Source: Gemmobacter sp. 24YEA27 (GTDB lineage Bacteria; Pseudomonadota; Alphaproteobacteria; Rhodobacterales; Rhodobacteraceae). Taken from it: a stretch of 64,000 nucleotides of DNA. The stretch lies in assembly GCF_030052995.1 (NCBI RefSeq), contig NZ_JASJPW010000001.1, positions 802,501-866,500 of the forward strand. The letters run 5' to 3'. Of the stretch, positions 9,617 through 18,150 are shown piece after piece (position 1 is the stretch's first letter; the number at the start of each line of letters is the position of its first letter). A program made the position numbers and the translations under genes. The notes below the pieces were generated by a model, which saw only the letters and a program-made list of their open reading frames with translations, ran no database searches and was not told where the DNA came from.

Positions 9617-11230
9617 ATGGCTACGTTTGACTATATCATCATCGGGGCGGGATCGGCCGGCTCGGTTCTGGCGGAACGGCTGAGCGCTTCGGGCAGGTTC
9701 TCTGTCCTGGTTCTGGAGGCCGGTGGCAGTGACCGGCGGTTCATGATCCGGATGCCGGCAGGCTATGGCCACAGCTTTTACAATCCGAAGGTGAACTGGT
9801 GTTTCTGGACCGGCCCGCAAGCGGCGCTGGCCGGGCGGCAATCTTACTGGCCGCGCGGCAAGGTGCTGGGCGGGTCTTCCTCGATCAATGCGATGGTCTG
9901 GGTGCGTGGTCAGCACAGCGATTTCGACGACTGGCAGGCGCATGGCAATCCCGGCTGGGGCTGGGACGATGTGCTGCCGCATTTTCGCGCGATCGAGACC
10001 TGGGAGGGCGGCGAGGATGCCTGGCGCGGTGGTTCGGGCGGGGTGAAGGTCGGGGAAATGGGCGCTTCGGTGCATCCGCTCAGCCACGACTGGCTGGCGG
10101 CGGCGAAAAGCGCGGGGTTCAGTGAGACCCCGGATTACAATGGCGCGACGCAGGAAGGTGTCTCGATCTACCAGATCAGCGCGGCCAGGGGGCTGCGGTC
10201 TTCTGCAGCCACCGCCTTTCTGCATCCGGCGATGCGGCGCGCCAATCTGCGGGTCGAGACTGGTGCGCTTGTGAACCGCCTGACGATTTCGGAGGGGCGG
10301 GTTACGGGCGTTGAATATGCGCGGGATGGCCAGGTCATGACCGCCACGGCGCGGGCCGAGGTGATCCTGTCTGCGGGCGCGGTTCTGTCGCCGGTGATAC
10401 TGCAACGGTCCGGCCTCGGGCCGGGCGCGCTGTTGCAAAGCCGGGATGTGGGCGTGATCCGCGATCTGCCGGCAATTGGCGCCAATCTCCAGGACCATCT
10501 GGGGATCGACTATCTCTTCCGCTCGAAAGTGCCGACGCTGAACACGCAACTCAGACCCTGGCTCGGCCGGGCGATGCTGGGGCTGCGGTATCTTTTGCTG
10601 CGCGATGGCCCGCTGGCGATTTCGGTCAACCAAGCGGGTGGCTTCGTGCGCTCGCGCCCCGGGCTCGACCGGGTGGATCAGCAGCTTTATTTCTCGCCGG
10701 TCAGCTATTCAAAGCCGACGCCGGGCAGGCGGAGACTGACGCTGCCGGATCCGTTTCCGGGGTTTTTCATCGGTATCCAGCCCTGCCGGCCGCAAAGCCG
10801 GGGCCGGATCAGTCTGGCATCAACCGACCCGAATGCGCCGCCTGTGATCGAGCCGGATTACCTTTCCGCCCCGGGAGATATGGAGCAGATGCTTGACGGG
10901 GTGCGGCTGATCCGGCGCATTGCGGAACGCCCCGAGATCGCCCGCTATATCGAGGCCGAGATGCAGCCTGGCCCGGATATCAGGGATGAAGAGGCGCTGA
11001 TCGCCGATATCCGCGCCCGCGCCGGCAGCGTGTTCCATGCCTGCGGCACCTGCCGGATGGGGCCGGATGACGGAACCAATGCAGTCGATTCGAAGCTCCG
11101 GCTTTACGGGATCGAAGGGCTGCGGGTGGTGGATGCCTCGGCCTTTCCGAATGTCACCTCCGGCAATATCAACGCGCCGGTGATCATGCTCGCCGACCGC
11201 GCCGCAGCGATGATCCTCGCAGACCGTTAA
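9617..11230 (+). CDS. GMC-family FAD-dependent oxidoreductase (choline dehydrogenase-like)
   Basis: An FAD-dependent alcohol dehydrogenase of 537 residues in the glucose-methanol-choline family. The N-terminal dinucleotide-binding motif (GAGSAGSVLAERLS) begins at residue 9. The GMC signature (GKVLGGSSSINAMVWVRG) is near residue 83. The C-terminal HACGTCRMG and SGNINAPVIM blocks, which shape the active site, are complete. It is 130 bp downstream of fdhE and ends convergently with the MocR regulator gene. The alcohol substrate cannot be read from sequence; choline dehydrogenase is the nearest well-known relative, but many family members oxidise other alcohols. Confidence 0.88.
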   Translation: MATFDYIIIGAGSAGSVLAERLSASGRFSVLVLEAGGSDRRFMIRMPAGYGHSFYNPKVNWCFWTGPQAALAGRQSYWPRGKVLGGSSSINAMVWVRGQHSDFDDWQAHGNPGWGWDDVLPHFRAIETWEGGEDAWRGGSGGVKVGEMGASVHPLSHDWLAAAKSAGFSETPDYNGATQEGVSIYQISAARGLRSSAATAFLHPAMRRANLRVETGALVNRLTISEGRVTGVEYARDGQVMTATARAEVILSAGAVLSPVILQRSGLGPGALLQSRDVGVIRDLPAIGANLQDHLGIDYLFRSKVPTLNTQLRPWLGRAMLGLRYLLLRDGPLAISVNQAGGFVRSRPGLDRVDQQLYFSPVSYSKPTPGRRRLTLPDPFPGFFIGIQPCRPQSRGRISLASTDPNAPPVIEPDYLSAPGDMEQMLDGVRLIRRIAERPEIARYIEAEMQPGPDIRDEEALIADIRARAGSVFHACGTCRMGPDDGTNAVDSKLRLYGIEGLRVVDASAFPNVTSGNINAPVIMLADRAAAMILADR

Positions 11231-11312
11231 CCGGTTTCACCGGCGATCTGCGCTTCGAGCACCGAGGCGAGTACCCCGACCCCGCGCTGGATCGTGCGGG
11301 GCGGCACCGCCG

Positions 11313-12737
11313 TCACCCCAGCACCAGCCCGGCGGGGCAGGGGTCAGGGCCAAAGCGAAAGCGGTCAAGGCCCGAGACGATGAGCCCCGCCGCCTCGCAG
11401 GCGCTGACCACGGCGGGCTCGGACAATGCGGGATGTCGGAACGTGCCGATCCGGTGAAACCCCGCGGCGGGCGAGGCGCGCAATTCCATCAGCCCGTCAA
11501 GCCGGATTGCTGCGGCCTCGGCAAAGGCCAGGTGGCGCGCGGCATAGATTTCGCGCATCCGGCGCAGATGGGTGGCGAAATGGCCCTCGGCGATAAAACG
11601 GGCCAGCACCGCCTGGCTGTCAGGCGAGACGCCTTGCAGGAAGGCGCGCGAGACATGCGAGAAGACATCGACCAGCGGCGGCGGCGCGATGTAAAAGCCC
11701 AGCCGCAGCGCGGGAAACAGGTTCTTGGAAAAGGTGCCGACATAGATCACCCGATCCGCACGATCCGCGCTTTTCAGCGTCGGCAGCGGTCGCCCGTCAT
11801 AGCGAAACTCGCCGTCGTAATCATCTTCGATGATCCAGCCATCGCAGTCATAGGCGGCGCGCAAAAGCGCCGCGCGCCGCGCAAGGCTCATCTCGGCCCC
11901 TGTCGGATGCTGATGCGAGGGCGTGACAAAGGCCAGCCGGAACGCAGGCGCGCGGGCAAGGCCGGCGGCCACATCCAGCCCCTCGTCATCGACCGGAACC
12001 GGGATCATGTCAGCCCCGCAGGCGATCAGGCTGTTGCGGGCTCCGATGGCGCCGGGATTCTCGAACCAGACCGGATCGCCGGGGTTCAGGAGCACGCGGC
12101 CGATCACGTCAAAGGCCTGCTGGGCGCCCGCCGTGATGAAAATCTGTTCCGCCTCGCAGGCGATGCCGCGATTGGCGCGCAGGTGATCGGCAATGGCGCG
12201 GCGCAGATCGGGATCGCCCTCGGGTTCGGCATAGCCAAGGATGTGGTTGCGCGACGATCTCCAGTGGCTGGCGGTAAGGCGCGCCCAGATCGCCAGCGGG
12301 AAACTGTCGAAATCGGGGAGGCCGGTGACAAAGGCGCGGGGCTGACGCGGATGTGGAAGGCGCTGGTGAAAGCGCTGCGACGCAGTGTCGATGGCGGTCG
12401 AGAGCCGCGCCGTGCGGGCCTCCGGCGGCGGCTCGACGCCGATGATCCCCTGCGGCAGCCCCGCCCCGACCTGGGCCGAAACGTAGGACCCCGATCCGGT
12501 CCGCGCCTCGATCAGCCCTTCGGACAAAAGCCGGTCATAGACTGCCACAGCCGTCGTGCGCGAAATATCGAGATCCTGAGCGAGGCTGCGGCTTGACGGC
12601 AGGCGCCGCCCCGGCGACAGGTCACCCGCAAGGATCAGCCCACGCAAAGCCGCACAGACCTGCAAGGTGATCGAGGCCTGCAGGCTGCGGTCGATGCGCA
12701 GACCGAAGAGCAACTCTCCCGATGAGCGTTTGACCAA
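11313..12737 (-). CDS. MocR/GntR-family regulator with aminotransferase-like domain (3' end frameshifted)
   Basis: The N-terminal winged helix (LRGLILAGDLSPGRRLPSSR, then LDISRTTAVAVYDRL) is fused to a fold-type I aminotransferase-like domain. The PLP lysine is in GTFSKNLFPALRLG. The stop at 11313 cuts the last 30 or so residues. Adding one base to the C-run at 11316-11319 (minus strand GGGG) restores a normal tail (RTIQRGVGVLASVLEAQ) ending at 11227, convergent with the upstream oxidoreductase. Non-ATG starts are possible at 12785 and 12755. TTG at 12737 was chosen because GGAAGGGG precedes it and an operator-like repeat lies just upstream at 12788-12807. Divergent from the enolase-transporter operon, which it probably regulates in response to an amine or amino-acid-like ligand. 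Confidence 0.82.
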   Translation of the reverse strand: MVKRSSGELLFGLRIDRSLQASITLQVCAALRGLILAGDLSPGRRLPSSRSLAQDLDISRTTAVAVYDRLLSEGLIEARTGSGSYVSAQVGAGLPQGIIGVEPPPEARTARLSTAIDTASQRFHQRLPHPRQPRAFVTGLPDFDSFPLAIWARLTASHWRSSRNHILGYAEPEGDPDLRRAIADHLRANRGIACEAEQIFITAGAQQAFDVIGRVLLNPGDPVWFENPGAIGARNSLIACGADMIPVPVDDEGLDVAAGLARAPAFRLAFVTPSHQHPTGAEMSLARRAALLRAAYDCDGWIIEDDYDGEFRYDGRPLPTLKSADRADRVIYVGTFSKNLFPALRLGFYIAPPPLVDVFSHVSRAFLQGVSPDSQAVLARFIAEGHFATHLRRMREIYAARHLAFAEAAAIRLDGLMELRASPAAGFHRIGTFRHPALSEPAVVSACEAAGLIVSGLDRFRFGPDPCPAGLVLG

Positions 12738-12787
12738 ATCCTTGCCCCTTCCCACGGTCGACCGGCGGCAACCGGCTTCCGACAATT

Positions 12788-12807
12788 TCGAAAGTGGACC
12801 TTATCCG
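12788..12807 (+). promoter_or_regulatory. Putative MocR operator, copy 1
   Basis: A 20-bp element, TCGAAAGTGGACCTTATCCG, sits between the MocR gene and the enolase-superfamily gene. It recurs with one mismatch at 14043-14062 before the transporter operon. Presence at two promoters beside a MocR gene makes a shared operator or promoter element the simplest reading. Confidence 0.6.
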
Positions 12808-12885
12808 ACGCACCTGGCCCGGGGCAATCTTGTCGCGACAGAGAGGCCCGCTGCAAGAGGCCAGCCTTAAGAGAGGACCGACCCC

Positions 12886-14151
12886 GTGAAGATCACCCGC
12901 ATCGAGACCTTTTCGTCGCGCTATATCGGTTTTGTCCGGATCACCGATGCCAGTGGCGCCACCGGCTGGGGCCAGGTCTCGACCTATCATTCCGATATCA
13001 CCGCCCAGGTTCTGCACCGCCAGGTGGCGCCCTGGGTGCTGGGGGTGGAGTTTGACGATCTGGATGCGCTGACCGACAAAGTGTTCGAGCGCGAGCATAA
13101 ATTCCCCGGCTCGTATCTGAAGCGCGCCATTGGCGGGTTTGACACCGCGCTCTGGGATCTGCGCGGCAAGCAGGCCGGTCTGCCGGTCTGTGCCCTGATC
13201 GGCGGCAGCCCGGGGCCATTGCGCTGCTACGCCTCGTCGATGAAACGCGACATCACGCCCTCGCAGGAGGCCGAGCGGTTCCGCCGCCTTCAGGGCGAAT
13301 TCGGCTTTGACGCCTTCAAGTTCCGCATCGCCGCCGAATATGGCCATGACGTCGACGAATGGCCGGGAAGGACGGAGGAGATCATTCCGACCATCCGCCG
13401 CGCGCTCGGGTCTGACGCCGCGCTGCTGGTCGATGCCAATTCCGGCTTTTCGCCGAAGCGCGCCATCGAGGTTGCGGATATCCTTCTGGACAACGGGATC
13501 GAGCATTTCGAGGAACCCTGCCTTTACTGGGAGCTGGACCAGACCGCCGAAGTCACCCGCGCGCTGGCGGCGAAACCCATTGCCGTCACCGGCGGCGAGC
13601 AGGATTGCGAGATGCCGGTCTGGCGGCAGATGATCCAGGGCCGCGTGGTCGATATCGTGCAGCCCGATATTCTTTATCTGGGCGGCATCAGCCGCACGCT
13701 CAGGGTCTGCGAAATGGCGCGCGCGGCGGGCCTGCCGGTCACCCCCCATGCCGCCAATCAGGGCTTGGTGACGCTGTTCACGATGCATCTTCTCCGTGCC
13801 ATCGAAGGCGCGGGAAAGTATCTCGAATTCTCGATCGAGGGGCCGGATTACTACCCCTGGCAATATGGGCTTTACACCGAAGACCCCTACCGGGTCGATG
13901 CGGGTCGCGTCACCGTCAGTGACCGGCCCGGCTGGGGGTGGAAATCGCCCCGGAATGGCTGGCGAAATCGGCCTGGCAGATGTCAGACATATCGGATCTC
14001 TGAGGCTGCGGCGCGGGCTGGCGAAAGCGGCCTCATGTTTCATCGAAAGTGGACCTTAGCCGCTGTCACGCCGGGCCACATAGTTAGAGCTTATAAAACA
14101 CGAGCGGGGCCAGAGATGCCCTGCCGGATCAACATAGGGAGTGAACAATGA
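12886..14151 (+). CDS. Mandelate racemase/enolase-superfamily enzyme (3' frameshift)
   Basis: An enolase-superfamily dehydratase or racemase acting by abstraction of a proton alpha to a carboxylate. Metal ligands are visible in LLVDANSGF, HFEEP and TGGEQD; the second-half base is the His in PHAANQGL, and a basic residue motif (FKFR) lies in the first half. GTG start with AGAGG upstream. The protein is normal to VTVSDRPGWG. Then the G-run at 13934-13938 appears one base short: adding a G gives VEIAPEWLAKSAWQMSDI and a stop at 14003, about 372 residues. The uncorrected frame reads through the operator at 14043 and ends inside the next gene, which argues that the extension is artefactual. The substrate is unknown; linkage to a polyamine-type transporter suggests an imported acid. 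Confidence 0.82.
   Translation: MKITRIETFSSRYIGFVRITDASGATGWGQVSTYHSDITAQVLHRQVAPWVLGVEFDDLDALTDKVFEREHKFPGSYLKRAIGGFDTALWDLRGKQAGLPVCALIGGSPGPLRCYASSMKRDITPSQEAERFRRLQGEFGFDAFKFRIAAEYGHDVDEWPGRTEEIIPTIRRALGSDAALLVDANSGFSPKRAIEVADILLDNGIEHFEEPCLYWELDQTAEVTRALAAKPIAVTGGEQDCEMPVWRQMIQGRVVDIVQPDILYLGGISRTLRVCEMARAAGLPVTPHAANQGLVTLFTMHLLRAIEGAGKYLEFSIEGPDYYPWQYGLYTEDPYRVDAGRVTVSDRPGWGWKSPRNGWRNRPGRCQTYRISEAAARAGESGLMFHRKWTLAAVTPGHIVRAYKTRAGPEMPCRINIGSEQ
14043..14062 (+). promoter_or_regulatory. Putative MocR operator, copy 2
   Basis: TCGAAAGTGGACCTTAGCCG matches the copy at 12788-12807 in 19 of 20 positions. It lies about 85 bp before the ATG of the binding-protein gene, with an AT-rich stretch (CTTATAAAAC) downstream that could serve as the -10 region. 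Confidence 0.6.
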
Positions 14152-15236
14152 CTGCCAGGACAACCCTGATTGCACGGCTGCTTGCCGCGTCCGCCTGCGC
14201 CACCGCCCTTTGCATCGGCGCAGCCCAGGCCGAGACGCTGCGTCTCCTGACCTGGGGCGGCTATGCGCCCGACAATGTGATCGCGCTGTTTGAGAAAGAA
14301 TATCCCGATATCAAGGTCGAGGTGACGCTTTCCAACAATGAGGAAATGGTTGCCAAATTGCGCGCGACCGGCGGCGCGGGCTTCGATCTTGCGCAGCCCA
14401 GCCATGACCGCATCTTTGCGGCGCAAAGCGAGTTCGAGATCTACAAGCCACTGGATCTGACGCAGATCGAGACCGGCAAGATGCAGGCCAATCTGCTGGA
14501 GGCGGTCAAAGCCAATACCACCATCGACGGCGCTGTCTACGCCGTGCCGCATCAATGGGGCACTTCGGGCCTTGTGGTCGATGTGACCAAAGCGGCGGAT
14601 GTGAAGGACTGGTCCGACCTGTGCAAAGAGGAACACAAGGGCAAGACCTCGATGCGCCTGCGCCGGACGATCCTTCTGGGGATGGGCTTCTCGCTCGGCT
14701 ATGATCCTTTCGCGCTGTATAATGACACGACGGCCTATAGCGAGATGCTCGACAAGGTGGCCGATAAGATGATCGCCTGTAAATCGGTGATCAAGACCTA
14801 TTGGAATGGCGGCGACGACCTCTCGACGCTCTTGCTGTCGGGTGAGGTTGTGGCGTCCGAATCCTGGGATTCCACCGCGTTCAAACTTTATGGCGAGAAC
14901 CAGAACCTGGTCTATGTGCCGCCGGCCTCGGGCGCGCTGACCTGGATCGACACTTTTGTGATCCCGGCCAAGGGCCGCGCCGATGACGCCGCCTATAAGT
15001 GGATCAATTTCGTGATGCGCCCGGAGATTGTGACCATCATGTCGGATTCGACCGGCGCGATTGCTGCAGTCGAGGGCGGGATCGAGCTCCTCCCCGAGGC
15101 GAAGAAGGCTGCGGTCAAGCTGGCCTTTGACGATGCGGCCATCGCGAATATGAAGTTCTTCGCCAATATCCCTCCGGGGCTGGAAGATATCGAAGGCAAG
15201 GTGCTGGAGCGTATCAAAGCCGCTTCGGGGAACTGA
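14148..15236 (+). CDS. Spermidine/putrescine-type ABC transporter, periplasmic binding protein (PotD-like)
   Basis: Solute-binding protein of 362 residues. A Sec signal peptide spans residues 1-27 with a probable cut after AAQA. The mature start ETLRLLTWGGYAPDNVIALFE is typical of the PotD/PotF family, followed by VEVTLSNNEEMVAKL and a two-lobed body. The ribosome-binding site GGGAG precedes the ATG. It heads a complete importer with the ATPase and two permeases downstream and is followed by a stem-loop. The family binds polyamines but also other amines or sulfonates; the ligand is not determined here. Confidence 0.9.
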   Translation: MTARTTLIARLLAASACATALCIGAAQAETLRLLTWGGYAPDNVIALFEKEYPDIKVEVTLSNNEEMVAKLRATGGAGFDLAQPSHDRIFAAQSEFEIYKPLDLTQIETGKMQANLLEAVKANTTIDGAVYAVPHQWGTSGLVVDVTKAADVKDWSDLCKEEHKGKTSMRLRRTILLGMGFSLGYDPFALYNDTTAYSEMLDKVADKMIACKSVIKTYWNGGDDLSTLLLSGEVVASESWDSTAFKLYGENQNLVYVPPASGALTWIDTFVIPAKGRADDAAYKWINFVMRPEIVTIMSDSTGAIAAVEGGIELLPEAKKAAVKLAFDDAAIANMKFFANIPPGLEDIEGKVLERIKAASGN

Positions 15237-15254
15237 GCGCCCCCTTATGACACC

Positions 15255-15280
15255 GGGACAGGCGTATCCCCGCCTGTCCC
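15255..15280 (+). terminator. Intercistronic stem-loop after the binding-protein gene
   Basis: GGGACAGGC and GCCTGTCCC form a 9-bp stem with an 8-base loop between the binding-protein stop and the ATPase start. No T-run follows, so it more likely protects or attenuates the upstream mRNA than fully terminates it. Confidence 0.55.
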
Positions 15281-15309
15281 CGCCGCCATTTACCTGTCAC
15301 GAGCCCCCT

Positions 15310-16386
15310 ATGCATGATCTGGAATGTGTGAACCTGACCAGGGTTTTTGGTCGCCACAGGGCGGTGAACGATGTCTCTTTCACCGTGCCGCGCGGGTCTT
15401 TCTTTTCGATCCTCGGGCCATCGGGCTGTGGCAAGACCACGCTGATGCGGATGATCGCGGGGTTCGAGACACCGGATTCCGGCGATATCCGCATCAAGGG
15501 CAAATCGGTGCTCGACGTGCCGCCGAACAGGCGTTCGGTCAAAATGGTGTTCCAGCATCTGGCGCTGTTTCCGATGATGAATGTCGGTGAGAACATCGCT
15601 TACGGCCTGAAGTGCCGGGGCGAGAGCCGCTCTGAGATCGCGCGCAAGGTCGAGGATGTGCTGGCGCGGATCGGGCTGCCGGGGGTTGCGGAAAAGCAGG
15701 TCGCGCAGCTTTCGGGCGGGCAAAAGCAGCGCATCGCCATCGCGCGTTGCATGGTGCTGGAGCCGGATGTCCTTTTGCTGGATGAACCGCTTGGTGCGCT
15801 GGATCTGAAACTGCGCGAGCAGATGAAGATCGAGCTGAAGCTCTTGCAGCATCAGTTCAACACGACCTTCCTCTACATCACCCATGACCAGTCCGAAGCG
15901 CTGGTGATGTCCGACACTGTCGCGGTGATGAATGCCGGTCGGTTCGAGCAGATCGGCACACCGAAGGAATTGTATAACCAGCCCGGCTCGGGCTTTGTGG
16001 CGGGCTTTGTCGGCGACACCAATCGCTGGGCTGGCCGGGTGACCGGGGTCAGTGGCGACGAGGCGCGGATCGCGCTGGACCAGGGACCGGAGATTATTGC
16101 CCGTCCGGGCGCGACCCTGGCCGCTGGCAGCCGCGCCGAGGTGTTCATCCGCCCCGAAACGCTGTCTCTTGCCCCGATCGAAGGGGCGAACCATGTCTCC
16201 GGCACCGTCGACAGCCTTTTGTTCAATGGCGCCAATTCGCGGATCCTGTTGCGCAGTGGCGAGCGGCTGATCGAGATTGCCCAAGGCGTGATGGATGCCA
16301 CCACCCCGGTCGCGCGCGGGGACAGCGTGACCGCCAGTTTCCGCCCAACGCATGCGCTGGCCTTCCCGGCGCCAGAGGCGGGGTGA
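15310..16386 (+). CDS. ABC transporter ATPase, PotA-like
   Basis: ATP-hydrolysing subunit of 358 residues for the adjacent PotDBC-type importer. Walker A is GPSGCGKTT, the signature is LSGGQKQRIAIARC, Walker B is VLLLDEPLGALD, and the H-loop is in YITHDQSEA. The C-terminal 100 residues form a TOBE-type regulatory domain. The start at 15310 (MHDLECVNL) fits the family; an upstream ATG at 15247 would place the start within the stem-loop and add 21 residues of unlikely sequence. Confidence 0.92.
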   Translation: MHDLECVNLTRVFGRHRAVNDVSFTVPRGSFFSILGPSGCGKTTLMRMIAGFETPDSGDIRIKGKSVLDVPPNRRSVKMVFQHLALFPMMNVGENIAYGLKCRGESRSEIARKVEDVLARIGLPGVAEKQVAQLSGGQKQRIAIARCMVLEPDVLLLDEPLGALDLKLREQMKIELKLLQHQFNTTFLYITHDQSEALVMSDTVAVMNAGRFEQIGTPKELYNQPGSGFVAGFVGDTNRWAGRVTGVSGDEARIALDQGPEIIARPGATLAAGSRAEVFIRPETLSLAPIEGANHVSGTVDSLLFNGANSRILLRSGERLIEIAQGVMDATTPVARGDSVTASFRPTHALAFPAPEAG

Positions 16387-16389
16387 GGG

Positions 16390-17259
16390 ATGAAAAGCTC
16401 TGACGCCAGCCGGCTGACGCTGATCCTGTTGTTCACGCCCTTTGCGCTGTGGATCATCCTATTGATCATCCTGCCGCAGATCGGTGTCGGCTGGCTTAGC
16501 CTGCGCGAGAAACTCGGGCCCCGCGAATATGCGTTCGGCTTCGGCAATTACCTCGATTTCTTCCGCGAGCCGATCTACTGGAACACGCTGTTGCGCACCG
16601 CCTGGATCTCGGTGCTGGTCACGATCCTTGCGCTGTTCATCGGCTTTCCGGTCGCCTGGTATATCGCGAAAATCGCACGGCAGCGGTCGCGCGCGGCCTT
16701 GTTCCTGATGTGCCTGATCCCACTCTGGGTGTCGGATCTGGTGCGCGCTTTCGGCTGGATCCTGTTGCTGCGCGAGACCGGGATCATCTCGGGCGCGCTG
16801 CAATGGGCGGGGCTGAGTTCGGGCCCGGTCGAGCTTTTGTACAATGACATCACCGTCGTGATCGGCATGGTCTATACGGTGGTCCTGTTCATGATCGTGC
16901 CGCTGGTCTCGACGCTGGACGGGATGGACAATGCGCTGCTTGAGGCCGGTTACAATCTCGGCGGCAGCCGGATCACCGTGTTTCGTCGCATCGTCATTCC
17001 CTTTGCCATACCGGGGATCGTCGCGGGCTGCATCATCACCTTCATGCTGGCGGCGGGCAGCTATCTGACGCCGATCCTTCTGGGCGGCAAAAACTCCATG
17101 TGGTTCACCGAGCAGATCTACGAGCAATTCGTCACCCGCTATAACTGGGAATCCGGCGCGACCTTCGGCGTGCTTTTGCTGGTCTTTACCTCAGGCGTGG
17201 TCTGGCTGGGGTTGCGGCTGACAGGGCAGAACCTTGCCTCGACCGTGGCGAAGGAGTGA
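16390..17259 (+). CDS. ABC transporter permease, PotB-like
   Basis: Inner-membrane permease of 289 residues with about six hydrophobic segments. The cytoplasmic coupling loop includes ALLEAGYNLGGSRITVFRRI, matching the EAA motif that docks on the ATPase. It begins 3 bp after the ATPase stop and ends 4 bp before the second permease, so it belongs to one transcript. Substrate is inferred only by family (polyamine-like compounds). Confidence 0.92.
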   Translation: MKSSDASRLTLILLFTPFALWIILLIILPQIGVGWLSLREKLGPREYAFGFGNYLDFFREPIYWNTLLRTAWISVLVTILALFIGFPVAWYIAKIARQRSRAALFLMCLIPLWVSDLVRAFGWILLLRETGIISGALQWAGLSSGPVELLYNDITVVIGMVYTVVLFMIVPLVSTLDGMDNALLEAGYNLGGSRITVFRRIVIPFAIPGIVAGCIITFMLAAGSYLTPILLGGKNSMWFTEQIYEQFVTRYNWESGATFGVLLLVFTSGVVWLGLRLTGQNLASTVAKE

Positions 17260-17263
17260 GCAG

Positions 17264-18130
17264 ATGAACGTTGCCGCCCCCCGCTCCGGTCTGATGCGTG
17301 GTCTCTATATCGGCTATATGCTGGCGTTTTTCTTTTACCTCGCCGCGCCGCTGGTCGCCGCCGCGATCTTTGCCTTCAACGACTCGCAATTCCCCGCGCT
17401 TCCCTGGAAGGGATTCACGCTCGACTGGTTTTTCGGGCGTGAAGAGCCGGTGATCGGCCTTTTCCATGACCGCCGTCTGATGGCGGGGCTGATCAACTCG
17501 CTCTGGATCGGGCTGATCGTCTCGGGCCTGGCGGTCGTGATCGGCACCTGCAATGCGTTCTTGTTCGAACGGAAGAGCTTCCCGTTCAAAAGTGCGCTTT
17601 ACGTGCTGATGATCGTGCCGCTGGTGATCCCGGGCGTGATCCTCGGTATCTCGATCCTGGTGTTTTCCAGCATGATCGCCAATGGCGTCAGCGATGCCTT
17701 CTGGTGGGAATGGGATTTCCTGCGCCCCGGCGTGTTGCTGGTGATCCTGGGGCAGCTTTCTTTCCTCGTGACGATCACCACGCTGGTGATCTCGGCCCGG
17801 CTGCGCAAATTCGACATCGCGCTGGAAGAGGCGGCGCTGAACCTTGGCGCCTCGCGTGTCAGGGTGCTGGGGACAGTGACGCTGCCATACCTTACCCCGG
17901 CGCTGTTTTCCGGCTTTGTGGTCGCTTTCCTTGTGTCCTTCGAGAATTTCAACACAACGCTGATGCTGGTCGGATCGGACGCGCCGCTGACCATCACCAT
18001 GTATGACCGCATGGTCAAAGTCGGCTCGACGCCGGTCCTGAATGCGGTTTCGGTGTTCCTGATGGTCGGATCGGGGCTTTTGGCGCTGGCCAGTGTCTTT
18101 GCGCAGCGTCCGCGGCGCGGCGAGGGCTAG
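17264..18130 (+). CDS. ABC transporter permease, PotC-like
   Basis: Second membrane subunit of the importer, 288 residues with about six hydrophobic segments and an EAA loop (EEAALNLGASRVRVLGTVTLP). ATG at 17264 follows AAGGAG. It is the last gene of the operon; a strong terminator overlaps its stop codon. Confidence 0.92.
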   Translation: MNVAAPRSGLMRGLYIGYMLAFFFYLAAPLVAAAIFAFNDSQFPALPWKGFTLDWFFGREEPVIGLFHDRRLMAGLINSLWIGLIVSGLAVVIGTCNAFLFERKSFPFKSALYVLMIVPLVIPGVILGISILVFSSMIANGVSDAFWWEWDFLRPGVLLVILGQLSFLVTITTLVISARLRKFDIALEEAALNLGASRVRVLGTVTLPYLTPALFSGFVVAFLVSFENFNTTLMLVGSDAPLTITMYDRMVKVGSTPVLNAVSVFLMVGSGLLALASVFAQRPRRGEG

Positions 18131-18148
18131 GCCCCGCCGCGCGCTTTT
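18115..18148 (+). terminator. Rho-independent terminator after the PotDABC-like operon
   Basis: A 12-bp GC stem (GCGCGGCG, bulged A, GGGC) closes on a TAG loop that is the permease stop codon and is followed by TTTT. It ends the plus-strand operon just before the convergent aldolase gene. Confidence 0.75.
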
Positions 18149-18150
18149 CG

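Noticed and set aside
15247..15309. Upstream ATG extension of the PotA-like ATPase
   Set aside because: It would start ahead of and translate through the intercistronic stem-loop; the protein from 15310 starts at the normal family position.
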